Source of the DNA: Obelidium mucronatum
Lineage: Eukaryota > Chytridiomycota > Chytridiomycetes > Chytridiales > Chytriomycetaceae
DNA: 64,000 nt
Direction of reading: 5' to 3'
NCBI GenBank assembly: GCA_025765595.1
Contig: JAIVFH010000052.1
Span: 89,501 to 153,500 of the forward strand
How positions within the stretch are numbered: position 1 is the first letter of the stretch; each line of letters starts with the position of its first letter. Of this stretch, positions 46,421 through 57,422 are shown piece by piece. A model generated the notes under the pieces. The model had not been told where the DNA came from. It did no database searches and was given only the letters and a program-made list of their open reading frames with translations. Made by a program: the position numbers and the translations under genes.

Positions 46421-46789
46421 GGTAGGTGTTTCGCATGATGTTTGGTCGAAAGTTGGTGAGGTTTTGTTTTGATGAAAGGCGACGAAGAAACATAATTTGT
46501 TTTGTTGATCTGTTTTTGATTGAGAATCTATTCGACATTCTTTCATTGAACCAGAGTAAAGGTATGCCTTCCATTTCTGAATCAACAACATAGAGTGAGT
46601 GCTCATTGATGGACATCCCTGTACCGTGTAAGGCAGGAAACGCCTCCTGCGGAACAGGGTTCTCCACCACGCCAGGGAGAGGGAGTTGCACCCCCATCGA
46701 GCGCCCCAGCGTCGCAAGGTTGCACCTCGCAATCCTTTCGATTCATGAACCACAGTCTTAATCTATTGAAAATAAATTCTCGGTATAAA

Positions 46790-47960
46790 AGGAAATCAGC
46801 AAAGAGAAAAACCCAAGGCAACGGATGACATACCTGGGGACTTGCCCAGCACACGCCCACATTTCGCCCAGCACAACCAGCACCATTTGAGCACGCACCA
46901 CAATGAGTATTGAAAACGCAGAGAGGGCGCGTAGGAGAATTAAATTGACCCCTTTTAACTGCTAGCCTCTTCGAGACCCCCGAAACGGCCCGGAAACTCA
47001 TCATTGCAGCGCGTTGCCCAGAGACAAATGGCTTCCATTCATTGCCGTGTGTATCTATTGTAATAAAAAGAAACACATTCTTGTTTTAGATGGTATCTAA
47101 TCTAGAAAGAAAGACATACCTGGGGAAACACACAGCAAGGTGAGCACCGCCTGAGTGGCACCACAGTGAGTATTGAAAACACAGAGAGGGCGCGTAGGAG
47201 AATTAAATTAACCCCTTTTAACTGCTAGCCTCTTCGAGACCCCCGAAACGGCCCGGAAACTCATCACTGCAGCGACCGCCCAGACAGCCATGGAATTTAA
47301 GAGCCAGAGCGTGCTGAACTCGTAATCACTATCGAGAACTCGGTATGTATATTCGAAGAAATGCTCGGTATAAAAGGAAATCAGCAAAGAGAAAAACCCA
47401 AGACAACGGATGACATACCTGGGGACTTGCCCAGCACACGCCCACATTTCGCCCAGCACAACCAGCACCATTTGAGCACGCACCACAATGAGTATTGAAA
47501 ACGCAGAGAGGGCGCGTAGGAGAATTAAATTGACCCCTTTTAACTGCTAGCCTCTTCGAGACCCCCGAAACGGCCCGGAAACTCATCATTGCAGCGCGTT
47601 GCCCAGAGACAAATGGCTTCCATTCATTGCCGTGTGTATCTATTGTAATAAAAAGAAACACATTCTTGTTTTAGATGGTATCTAATCTAGAAAGAAAGAC
47701 ATACCTGGGGAAACACACAGCAAGGTGAGCACCGCCTGAGTGGCACCACAGTGAGTATTGAAAACACAGAGAGGGCGCGTAGGAGAATTAAATTAACCCC
47801 TTTTAACTGCTAGCCTCTTCGAGACCCCCGAAACGGCCCGGAAACTCATCACTGCAGCGACCGCCCAGACAGCCATGGAATTTAAGAGCCAGAGCGTGCT
47901 GAACTCGTAATCACTATCGAGAGCTCGGTATGTATATTCGAAGAAATGCTCGGTATAAAA
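46790..47960 (-). repeat. Exon-like tandem repeat array, four monomers
   Basis: The core word CTTTTAACTGCTAGCCTC starts at 46951, 47215, 47537 and 47800, so spacings alternate 264, 322, 263. Two monomer types, A (followed by CATTGCAGCGCGTTGCCC) and B (CACTGCAGCGACCGCCC), alternate as A-B-A-B. On the minus strand every monomer is bounded by good splice signals: acceptors TTACAATAG (A) or GTTCTCGATAG (B), and donors CCCCAG then GTATGTC. Each contains a shared segment MMSFRAVSGVSKRLAVKRG. After this the frame continues in the A monomers near 46945 and 47531 (CAA codon) but stops in B monomers (TAA). A minus-strand gene with duplicated exons is possible, but no product is recognised. Confidence 0.8.
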
Positions 47961-49088
47961 GGGGAATGAGTATGTATAAAAGGAACAGAAGATGTAGATA
48001 TAGCATTTTTCATACCTTAACACTGGTCCCGATAACTCACTCAAGTGAGAGATAAGTCCGCAAAACTAAGGCCCTGTTCAAAGGGACGGTATTTAAAGCG
48101 GAGGTTTAGGTTCTTTGGCAAAGTAGCGGCATTTTTCCAAGGCAAGATGGAAGCTGGAAAGTTCACCACGCAGTTGCGTGCTCAAAAAAAGGGGGCGATA
48201 TTCTTCAGATAGCGCCAGTTTATTTGCATTGACTTGCATCATAGTACCTAATGGATTGAAAATAAAGAAAATAAAAGAGGTGGTTAAAATAAGTAAACAG
48301 AGGAAAAGAAGAAGAAAGAAATAGTTGAGAGAACAAACAAACCATCAAAAAAAAAACGAGCACAAAATTGAGTGTTTAATCCGGCTTAGAATGCTGTCGC
48401 ATGAGCGTCCGTTCAGTTTCAAAGAAGTTGTCTAATGTAGGATCATGTAGGTTTTGTTGGACGTTAGAGAGATAGCTCATTGTCCTGAGCGAAAAACGAG
48501 AATACGCGTCTTCTGCGAGGTAGTTGAAGTTGCAATAGCTGCCTGTGTGGTGGTCGCAGATATGGTTTTGAGTTAAAAGGAGACGTGGCAGGATTGATCA
48601 TCAAACTGAAGGAAGAACATACTCGCCGAAGGCATATTCGCCGCTCAGATTATTCTTTGGACTCTAACTGTCACGCATAAGACGAAGGCTGGTGGTGAAT
48701 AGGGAGGAAGTTGGTTGTTTTTGGAGGAGGAGGAACTTTGTTTTGAGGTTATTTTTTCTGACAAATTTCTCGGACGGAATTCGAAGAAAAGACGGTTTGG
48801 TGCTTGTCGAGTTTAAAAAGGATCTTGCGATTTAGATGGCCGGTGGAAAATATTATTTTTGCTGTGGGCAGGGTCAAAGTAGTCCAATTCGATTTTGAGA
48901 AGCGTGATTTTGATTTATTTTGGGGCTCGCTATGCTTGTGATGAAGGAGGAATATCAAACCAGACCCAAATTATGTATTCTACACTCATTGCATGTGATG
49001 CATATTCGAAACTCTTTATTCCACATATCACTCACTTACAACTACAAAAACAATGAAACCACAGCGACGTCATGGATTTTGAAAGAAA
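47961..49088. other. Unassigned tail of block Y, copy 1
   Basis: About 1.1 kb with no recognised gene. A minus-strand frame MMQVNANKLPLSEEYRPLFL with a donor-like end is open in copy 2 (61500-61700) but interrupted here by small insertions, including an extra T near 48111. A second minus-strand frame (SKSRFSKSNWTTLTLPTAK) occurs in both copies, near 48900 and 62320. Confidence 0.5.
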
Positions 49089-49167
49089 TAAACCCCTCCT
49101 TTGAAAGAATAACAAAAAAGATAAACAGCTTACGGGAATCGGACCACTCCTTCGAAATAATATACAG

Positions 49168-50349
49168 TTAAAGGCAATCGGGGCAATTTGGAGGACACTT
49201 TTTTTGAATCTCAATATTCTTGATGGTTGGAACAACGAGTGGCGAGAAATCAAAACGCCGATTTCCATTCACAGCGACAAACTTCAAACGATTTGCTTGT
49301 CCAAATTCATTGGGAAGTCTCCCAGAGAGAAGGTTGTGGGAAAGGTCCAATTTGCTCAACTCAGGCAGCGTCGACAAAGCCGCAGGGACAGCACCTTCGA
49401 GCAAATTCGACTCAAGATGAATCACGGACAAGACTTTGAGAATCAAAGTGTTTCCGAGAGTGTGCGGGATGCTTCCGCTCAATCTGTTGTTGTTCAAGAA
49501 CAGCTTCTCGAGTCTCCTCATTGACACACCAATAGCATCGGGAATTTCGCCAGTGATTTGATTGTGGTCCACATAGAGATTTCGGATACTTTGCCAGCCG
49601 TGAATCTCTGGTGAAATGGATCCCGACAAATCGTTGTGAGAAAGGATAAGGTGTTCGAGTTTGGGGAAGCTTCTGAACACATCAGGGATGGGACCGGTGA
49701 ATCTGTTGTGACTGAGATTGAGCATATTAAGGCAGTGTTTTAATCTGTCGAATGAATTGGGGAGGGCGCCGGTGAGGTTGTTATGGTCGAGTTTTACTTG
49801 TTCCAACAGCGAGATACTCGGGAAACAATTGCCGTCGAAATTTCCATTCACTTGATTATGACTGAGGGAGAGATATCGGAGGTTGGTGAGCTTGATGAAG
49901 CGCGTTGATATGGGTCCAGAGATATTGTTGTTTGACAAATCCAAGGCCCTGAGTTTCACCAAATCATACAATTCACGTGGAATAGCTGAAAGAAACGCGT
50001 CGCGAATGCAAATCTTGGTGAGTTTGGTTGCGATTGAAAGCGATGGAGGAATGACAGGGCTGTTATGATAACAGCAAGGCAAATGTACCAAATCCGACGC
50101 GTTAAATTCAGAAGCTGCCACAGCTTGATATTCTGCGGGCCAGCAGCAAAGCCAATGCGATGCTTTCGTCTTTGACCCTTTTGCTTTGCTAAAGTTTCTT
50201 TGGCAAGCTTCTCTGAAGGCAACAATATGCAAGTTTCGCGCATTGCACATTTGATTGGACGCGCGGCAAAGAAGGCGAAGCTGGAGCGAGGACGCGGCAT
50301 CGCAGTATTCGATGATGTTGGCAAGGACTTCGACGGGAAATTGTGTCAT
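49168..50349 (-). CDS. F-box-like protein with plant-type leucine-rich repeats
   Basis: A single exon of 393 residues. The N-terminus TQFPVEVLANIIEYCDAASS has the F-box pattern (P-x-E-x-L-x-x-I). From about residue 105 there are some ten leucine-rich repeats of the 24-residue type found in plant receptor-like proteins, such as LRALDLSNNNISGPI, LRYLSLSHNQVNG and LEKLFLNNNRLSGSIPHTLG, with the L-S-G-x-I-P signature. The C-terminus is Cys-rich (KKCPPNCPDCL). No signal peptide or membrane helix is visible, so it is probably intracellular. An SCF adaptor role is inferred from the F-box-like start. This is an intact single-copy gene between the duplicated blocks; its stop codon is 80 bases from the end of block Y copy 1. 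Confidence 0.82.
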   Translation of the reverse strand: MTQFPVEVLANIIEYCDAASSLQLRLLCRASNQMCNARNLHIVAFREACQRNFSKAKGSKTKASHWLCCWPAEYQAVAASEFNASDLVHLPCCYHNSPVIPPSLSIATKLTKICIRDAFLSAIPRELYDLVKLRALDLSNNNISGPISTRFIKLTNLRYLSLSHNQVNGNFDGNCFPSISLLEQVKLDHNNLTGALPNSFDRLKHCLNMLNLSHNRFTGPIPDVFRSFPKLEHLILSHNDLSGSISPEIHGWQSIRNLYVDHNQITGEIPDAIGVSMRRLEKLFLNNNRLSGSIPHTLGNTLILKVLSVIHLESNLLEGAVPAALSTLPELSKLDLSHNLLSGRLPNEFGQANRLKFVAVNGNRRFDFSPLVVPTIKNIEIQKKCPPNCPDCL

Positions 50350-50428
50350 TTTCTCACGCTATTTAATTATTTAAAAACTGGTTTTCGATCCATCACGACT
50401 AAACAAAAAATGGGCTGCATAATGAGCC

Positions 50429-51520
50429 TTTATTCCTTCATGTCAGCATCTACGAAGCCGCTCATATCACCAAACGAAACAAAGTCAGCCCCCATCTCCA
50501 GTTCTTTATCAGTTGGAGCATCACCAAGCTTCCATTTAACGCCTTCCGAAAGTGCAGACAAGGGCTCCACTGCAGCAAATCCTTTCATTGTATCTCGTCG
50601 CGTGGCTGCCGAACGCAGTAAAGGATGTGGTTAGAAACAAGTAATTTTCAGCAGGAAAGTCGCCAAATCTAACCTGCGTGATATAATACAGATCGACAAG
50701 ATGTCGTAATTGCTTCCCGTGCACATTTGTCGGGGATTCCAAACTATGAGCAAGGTTCAGGATGTCAAGAGGCGACCGAATATCTAGTGCTCTTGCTGCC
50801 TCACTTGAGATTATTATATTCTTTCCACCTGTTACACGCAGGAATTACTGAATGTTTGCGATAATATTCTTCGTGGCATTTGAGTCTTCGAGTTTTTTTT
50901 AACTTAACGTCTTTTTGTAACCAAACCAAAAAAACCCAATCCGTGCCATACCTCGAATACACGGCGCATATGTGATTTGTTCAAAGTAGATTCCCTTCTG
51001 CACGGCCATATTGACTGTTGTCTTTTTAATGTAAAACGGCAGCTTCGACCCCAAATCCAACGAAATCAAATCAACATCGCAATGATTTGCGGCAAACGCA
51101 AATGCCTTTTCTGTTTCAGGTTCACAGCCAAAATGTCGTAGTTTTGCAGTTTTTTGGTTCATTGCTTCAATCTTCATGTTGAGATTCGAGTCGTCGAGAA
51201 CAACACTCAGGCATTCGAGCAGACGGAAGGAAGGGGCATCACTACTAGAATCCTCCGCCTGGGAAACTTCAGGTGCTAAAGTGCCGGGAATTGAGCGGGT
51301 TTCTTTGAGTTGATTTAGCTTGGAGACTGTTGTGTTGAAGCCCACTTGAGCATCCACCAGGTCACACCCTTTGAATTTGTTGCAATTTCGCCAGTGTATT
51401 GGAAGAGGATCTTGGCGGCACCATCAACTTACCAGCGAAAGGTGGGATTGATGTTTGGGTATGAAAGGAACCAGCAGGGTTTTTACTTTTATATTCAATT
51501 CTATAATATTCGTTATAATT
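50429..51520 (-). pseudogene. RPP30: RPP30 (RNase P/MRP subunit), broken copy
   Basis: Family sequence is clear: VDAQVGFNTTVSKLNQLK, then TEKAFAFAANHCDVDLISLD, LGSKLPFYIKKTTVNMAVQK and FEQITYAPCIR, then GGKNIIISSEAARALDIRSP with LDILNLAHSLESP. RPP30 forms a TIM-barrel-like subunit of RNase P that matures tRNA 5' ends. Three defects are seen. There is no in-frame ATG before the first conserved segment; the expected N-terminal D-L-N strand is absent and block X copy 2 begins at 51538. TAA at 50845-50847 follows NIIANIQ where the family continues. And the last exon (ATRRDTMKGFAAVEPL, to the stop at 50429) can be joined by GT..AG only out of frame. An intact copy may exist elsewhere. Confidence 0.8.
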
Positions 51521-51537
51521 AAATTATCTGTTAAATT

Positions 51538-52712
51538 ATTAATAAAATATTGGTTTTATTCATAATAATTAAAGCAAAAAACCAGCAAGACAATACTCAC
51601 AACGACTCATTCTTCAGACAAATCACGTCACTTATAATTCTCATCGCCAGTATCGGCATCATCACGGTCACCATCACTATCATCAGCATCATCGTCATTG
51701 TCGGAATCATCATTTTCGGCATCATTATTATCGGCAGCATCATCCCAGTTATCATACATGAAAGCCTCCATATCTTCAGCCGCAATTTGGGCAGCATCTG
51801 CAAGACGCGCGGCTTCAGCTTCTCTGTTTGCGGCAGCGGCAGCACTGCGATTGGCAGCAGCGGCACCGCGTTTGGCTGCAGCGGCATGGGCCTTGAGAGA
51901 TCTGGCATGTTCGCGTGCATTTTCCCACATGGCTTGAAGGCGCTGATTACCATTTTGCGACGATGTGCTTCCCTTTGCGGCAGGCTGAGCTTTACCCTTT
52001 TCTTTTCTGTTTGCGGCTTGAGATTTCGGCATTTGTTTTCGAGACGCTGCTGGTCCTTGACCTTTTCTGATGCGGGATTTCGACTCTACTTTTCCTTTTG
52101 TGTCTTGATAGTTTTGGGACAAGCTTGAGCTGGCTTGATTCTGGCGAGAGATCACGGGCCTTGTTCGCAACACTATCCCATACGGCTGCGAAGATGAAGA
52201 CCCCGAGGCGGTAGGAACATGATATGATTGATATCCTGAAGATTGCGGCATATGGGAGCTGGAGGGACTTGTCAGCTGGGGTTGCTGGGACTCGTGCATT
52301 ACTTGATGCCAGTTGGAGGAACCGTGTTGTTCTGGGTTTTGCATCTGAGAGAGCGGGTACTGAGGAATATTAGCGGCATCTTCGGTTTGTTCGTTTTGAT
52401 GTTGTGGTGTAGCTTGGAGCGGGAGTGGAATGTGTGAATTCGACATTTCTTGTTGCTGTTGTGGCGAGAATGGGGGGTCATATGGCAAATTAATCGGTTG
52501 ATGCTGTGCCGCGACTTGTTGGGGCTGTTCATTTGGCTGTGGGATGGCTTGGAGATGGAGAGGCATGTACATGTTGGCAGGAAACGTGTCGTCGAGTTGT
52601 TCCTGCTCTTGCAGGTATTCCATTGGACCCGCAGGCGAATGGCTTGAAAAATAGTCTGGGAGATTCTGGGCGGTCAAAGAGACGTTGAAAGCATGTGGCT
52701 CTTGTTGAGGTG
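51538..52712. repeat. Block X, copy 2
   Basis: Partner of 40859-42033 (offset 10679). It begins right upstream of the RPP30 remnant and ends about 180 bases from the 3' end of the SHPRH-like gene. Confidence 0.93.
51628..52712 (-). pseudogene. Truncated copy of the Gln/Pro-rich gene
   Basis: The frame equals that of the last exon of the gene at 40949-43232, with two amino-acid changes seen (Pro to His and Phe to Ser). It lacks the first five exons and the start of exon 6, because the duplication boundary falls inside that exon. There is no ATG near the new 5' end, so expression would need a new promoter and start. The uninterrupted frame of about 350 codons shows the copy is young. Confidence 0.85.
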
Positions 52713-52893
52713 ACAGCTAATCTGCCAATCAAAACTTTCTCCTAACAGTTACCCCAGGTTCCCCATGTTAGTGTTTACCGCATCAGTTTTCTTCAGACTC
52801 TCTCTGACGTATGATTCTACGGCATCAATAATGTGTCGTTGCTCGGAACTGGTCATTTTGGTTTGTTTGTAAGTTTAAAAACTTTATTTTCAA
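52713..52893. other. Short spacer between block X copy 2 and the SHPRH-like gene
   Basis: 181 bases, no gene seen; probably the 3' flank of the SHPRH-like gene. Confidence 0.4.
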
Positions 52894-55800
52894 TCATCGC
52901 GTTCTTAACGCGCTTCCATCGTCCATTCGTCGCCTTTTGTGACCTCTTCTTCCAGTTCCAAATTGTGATCGCTGAATCGGCTCACGTTCCTCTTCTGGAG
53001 CAGCATTATCTTCACCGTCCTGTTCATAAATTAGATCTGCTTCGACCATTACTACCTCTTCTCCTTCCTCTTCTATATCAGCAGTATCCATATTGTCAGT
53101 CATCTCATCCTCTTCACACGGTATAGCATGCGAGATGGACTTGCGCGTATCGCCCACAAGACACCACTCCACATCTTGATCGACAACTTTCTCCCCACCA
53201 CCCAAGCCTTTGCCTTCCTTTTTTGTTTCAAGTTCTGCATTCTTTCTCATGTTTCTGTTGAATATAGAATATACTCGGCCCTCAATCGTTTCCTTAATGA
53301 TGTAACGATACACAAATGTTTCTTTGGTTTGACCTATTCGATGAACTCTGTTGATTGCTGCAATAAAAAAATAACGCTTAGATTAAAGGAACGGAATGTT
53401 CAAGTTCAAGCAAGAAAGTGAACAGGTACCTTGCATCTCCAATCCTGGGTTCACAACTGGTTCCACCAAAAACACATGTGTCGCATCCACAAGCGTCAAG
53501 CCACTGGACTGAGACTTGGCATTCAACATAAATAGCTTCATATCTGGATCTTGCAAGAACTTTTGTACTGGGTCTGTTTTCTTCTTGCCGCGTCCAGCAT
53601 CCGACATCTTGACAAACCCGATTCCATTCTTCACGCATCCCATCGCCACAATATTTAAAACTTGATCCCATTGCGAAAATAAGAGACATTTAGCAGTTGG
53701 CTCTGTTGTTATGATGTGTAACAGATGACGAAGGATAAAATCCGTCTTTGTTCCGAACGAGTCGCGGGAGTCTAATTTCAGTGAGCTGATTCTCGCTTGC
53801 GTTGCAACTTCCATTGTCTGCTGGAGATAGACGCAGGACGTATCCTGCTTTTGCAGGTGTGTGTCATCGTCGGCTTTCTGTTTCGTGTTTTCAACTTTGG
53901 CCATTTGGGTTTGGATATCGTGGATCGGATTCTTGCACATTGCACATTTGCGATGTTTTGGAATCCATTGTTGCATGCAATAGTCACAGTAAAAGTGCCC
54001 GCATTCTGTGACGTAACCTTCGTCAAATGGGCTCTTGCAAACTAAGCATTCGTAGTCTTCGGTTTCATGGATATTTGATGATTGATCTTTTTCGGCGGCC
54101 GCAGTATTTGATTGGGGGGATAGGTTTTCAAGATATTTTGCTCTCGAAATTTAAGTGGCCAACAAGCCTTCAGTCTTGTTGATTTCAATATTGACATTCT
54201 CTAGTTCGCTTTCAATATCATCTGGTTTCTTTGGGGGGTCGACGCTATTTGAAATCTGTTGTAAGTGCTTGAAGAATTCAATACGAGCATTGGCAAGTTT
54301 CCGAAGCTTAGCAAGCTCCCTAATTAAAGAATAACTCTCAATAATCCGAAACGTGGAAAAAATATTTTCAACTCACTTTTGAAGTTCGTCCACGCACTTG
54401 ATATGCAATTCGACACCTCTCTGTACATTGACCAAAAATGCAGAAGCTATTTCCCGCTCTATATCTGGCGTATTTTTGTCATCATCGATTGAATATTTCA
54501 AGTCTTTCAAGACTGCACTCAAGTTTGTAGACCCTCGCTGCAATGCAAACTTTTTGCGCAGCATGTTAAATGAACGATTGAGTTGCGTTGGAAGTTCTTC
54601 AGGTTTTGAAGACTTTGTAAACAACATTCCATTCAACAGCTCTTGACGTTCGGAGAGCAACTCAGCATAATGATCCATCAAAGTATCAAGCTCAACTTGA
54701 ACTTCTTCACCGCGATTGTACTCTTCTCCGGAAGGTTTGTGAGTGCCGTTGCCTCTTCCTTCTACAGCTATACTATCATGGGCTTCTTCAACGTTCTCCA
54801 AATTTGTGTTAATCAATTTCAAAATTCTTCCTCGCCATTCTACGACAACTTGATCCCACTGGGAATTTAGGTTTATCAACAAGTCCTTGGTTCGCTCCAT
54901 GTCATTCCGCACAACAATCCCAACCGGTTTCATGTCGTCGGCATTGTTTGATTTTCGCCAATCAGACATTTTTTTGATGGCTGCCAAAACTGGCTTGAAG
55001 GTGTCAGGATTATTGAACAGATGTGCTCGGCGTTTTTCCACAACCATTTCAAAGTCAAGTAGAATCTCGCGACGAATTTGTTCAGCGTCTGCATAATATT
55101 TGGTTTCCAGTGGTTCATTTTGGAGAGAGTTGTAACAACAGGCGATGAAGAATACTGCTTGATGCTCGAGTTCCTTGTAGGCACTGAGTTGATTGGATAA
55201 CATTGTTCGCAATTCCACATTTGAATCGGCTCCTGATTCGTCGTATTTTTTGTCATCGTCGTCATCACCGTCGTTGTCTTCATTATTGTCATGGCGCTTC
55301 ATTTTAAGTTTAAGTTCATCTAATTCCTGGCTTGTTCGCTGAATCCGGGCCCGGATGTCCCGCAGTGTGGCTTCATAGACGGATATTCCTCGCTCGTACT
55401 CTTTGAGGAATTCATGCAAATGCGCTTTGCTGATCTGCATATTTATCAAGTTCCTTTCAGTGGTGATTGTAGCTGACACACTCTGCCGTTTCATAACCTC
55501 CAGCACTTCCCCGATGGTTCCAATTTTTCCGCCCAACGTATTTTTGTTTTGTTCTCCGACTTGTGGATGGCAACTGTAGTATATTTAAGCTGAAGTTGTT
55601 GGAGCAAGTAAATGGATTTAAACAGTCTCACCATACTTGTCGCAATTGTAATAGCCATTGCCGCATCTTCACTTTACCTTCCTCAATTAAGCGATTCCTC
55701 CTTTTGATATCTTTGCAGCTCTGAATCAACAAGTCGTTTTTCCTTATTTCCTCCAAGCAAGTCTCAAACAACTCATCGTAGTAACTCCGTTCTATAGCAC

Positions 55801-57422
55801 TAAACCCCAACTCTACAATAAACTGGTTCTGTTTGGGCAACTCCAGCTCATCCTTCACATTTACTTTTGTATTCCGATGCAAAACGCGTGCAAACAACTG
55901 AACCAAATACTCAAAATTCCGATCCTCCACAATCCACTTGAACGCGTTTTGGTGCCCGTTTGCAAACGGTTCTAGGCCCAAGAATACACACAAACCTTTC
56001 AAGTCCTCCAACATTCCTGACTTTGAAACTGGTGTTCCTGTTACGGCCCATGGGTGAATGCGAGGTATCAAATGTGCCATTTCTGAGGTCTGCGACGCGG
56101 TACTTTCAACCATTTGCGCTTCATCAAGGCATACGCGCCACCAATTAATTTCTACTAGGGGGCTTGTTGGGCGCTCATAGGCCCTCTCTGCTCGTCTAGA
56201 ACGTGAGTTATCACCGCGTGCAAGATGTACTTCTTTTTGGAGGACATCATACGACGTGATGACAATGTCTTTTGATGAAAGCTCAATGGCGGTTGTCGAG
56301 TCATGTTGCAACCGCCCTTTGTACCATTTAAAAGAGAGTGTGGGTGTGTGTCGTTGGATCTCGGATATCCATTGACTGAGGATTGAGGATGGTGTAATAA
56401 TGAGCGTCGCTCCAGTGGAAAGAAGAGCAGATGCGGATGTGCATTGAGTGCATTGAAAGGCAGTGTGTTTTTTTCGACTTTTGAGGATGACAAGTGTTGC
56501 ATGTCGCGTCTATCCAGATTTCACATGAAGTACATTGCATGAGGAGCTGTTCATTCTGATTAAACGAACATTCTTCGCATGCCTTGAAAAGGGCTTTTCT
56601 TTTTAAATCATTTCTCGAGGGAATCTTGGGCACTACAGGTGGAGAGGAGGAGCTCGACGCTGGGTGGGCACAAATTAATGATAGAATTTCGACAGTCTTG
56701 CCCAGTCCCATTTCATCTGTTGCGTTCATATTAGGATTAGCAAGAAGAGCAGCGGTTCAAAACAACAACATACCAGCCAAAATACCACCCAATATCTCAG
56801 TGTCGTTTACAAAAGCTTCTGAGCTCGATTCTCCGCTGAGAAAAGACAGGACTCCAGTGCATCTGTTCAAGTAGCATGTTGTTCCATCGCTCAAAATGAC
56901 AGTTTCGGCAAATAATGGACCCTGCGGATGGCTCCCCTCCAGCTTTCCCTCTCGCATCAGCATCCAACTAAGAGCTCTTTTCTGATAGGGTAATAGGGTT
57001 GGAGCAACCGTGGCTGGCTGAAGAGTGGCCAAGTCGACACGTGGATAAGAGTCCTTCTTCGGACAGCATCTAGCCAACAGCCGAGCCGCCTGATCAAAGC
57101 GAAGCTCCATTGTGTTTTCAGCGTTGTTTAGCTTCCGAGGAAAGAGAGCCTCACAGAGAACAAGAGGCAGTTTAAGTGTGTTTGAAGTTGAGGCAACAGA
57201 GAGAGTTATCGAAGACAAATCAGCGTTTGTCAAAGAAAGACTTGCTTGCAGAGTCCTTTGGCGGATGCATTTGGAGACTGCCGCTATGAGTTGGGTTTGT
57301 TCTTGGTCAAAAGCCACTTGCTTCAAACAGTCGAGTACGGCCTCATAGTCGGAGACTGTCAGTGAAGTGGACGAAGAGGAGCTGAATTGGATGGTTCCAA
57401 GAATTCGATGGTCGGAATCCAT
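52894..57422 (-). pseudogene. IRC20/SHPRH-like SNF2 helicase and RING ubiquitin ligase, with two frame defects
   Basis: Exons 57422-56774, 56716-55632, 55573-54377, 54319-53430 and 53357-52894; introns of 57-72 bases. Order of parts: ADEMGLGKTVEIL (Walker A), an inserted PHD-like Cys cluster (CEECSFN... CTSCEIW... FQCTQC), LIITPSSILSQWISEI, DEAQMVES (Walker B), WAVTGTPVSK, LRQVCCHPQVG, a coiled-coil insert, a RING (CLVCKSPFDEGYVTECGHFY), then LLFSQWDQ and AINRVHRIGQTKE. SHPRH/IRC20 proteins polyubiquitinate PCNA-type targets and act in DNA damage tolerance. The exon lengths keep phase only if one base is removed from the seven-T run at 56468-56474, and TAA at 54151-54153 sits in frame before ISRAKYLENL. 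Either a recent pseudogene or two sequence errors. Confidence 0.85.

Larger units (their letters stand above)
45891..49088. repeat. Block Y, copy 1 (segmental duplication, 3.2 kb)
   Basis: Matches 57910-62538 in the same orientation, starting at TATCAAGAATGCAGACTTG and ending at GATTTTGAAAGAAA. Flanks on both sides differ. The 1.43-kb length difference is accounted for by extra monomers in the internal array of copy 2. Contents in order: the C-terminal fragment of the SWI1-like gene, a minus-strand set of exon-like sequences, the repeat array, and about 1 kb of unassigned sequence. Confidence 0.92.

Noticed and set aside
46042..54153. Repeat-induced point mutation as the cause of the stops
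   Set aside because: The CAA/TAA difference in the array would fit C-to-T change, but the two stops that can be polarised between block copies (AAA/TAA and AGA/TGA) are A/T transversions, and block X shows almost no changes.
50845..54153. Reassigned TAA codon
   Set aside because: Clean genes in the window (SERCA, RPP21, cyclin, YHYH copies) end with TAA, TAG or TGA at expected family lengths and have no internal TAA. The internal stops are confined to the rearranged region.
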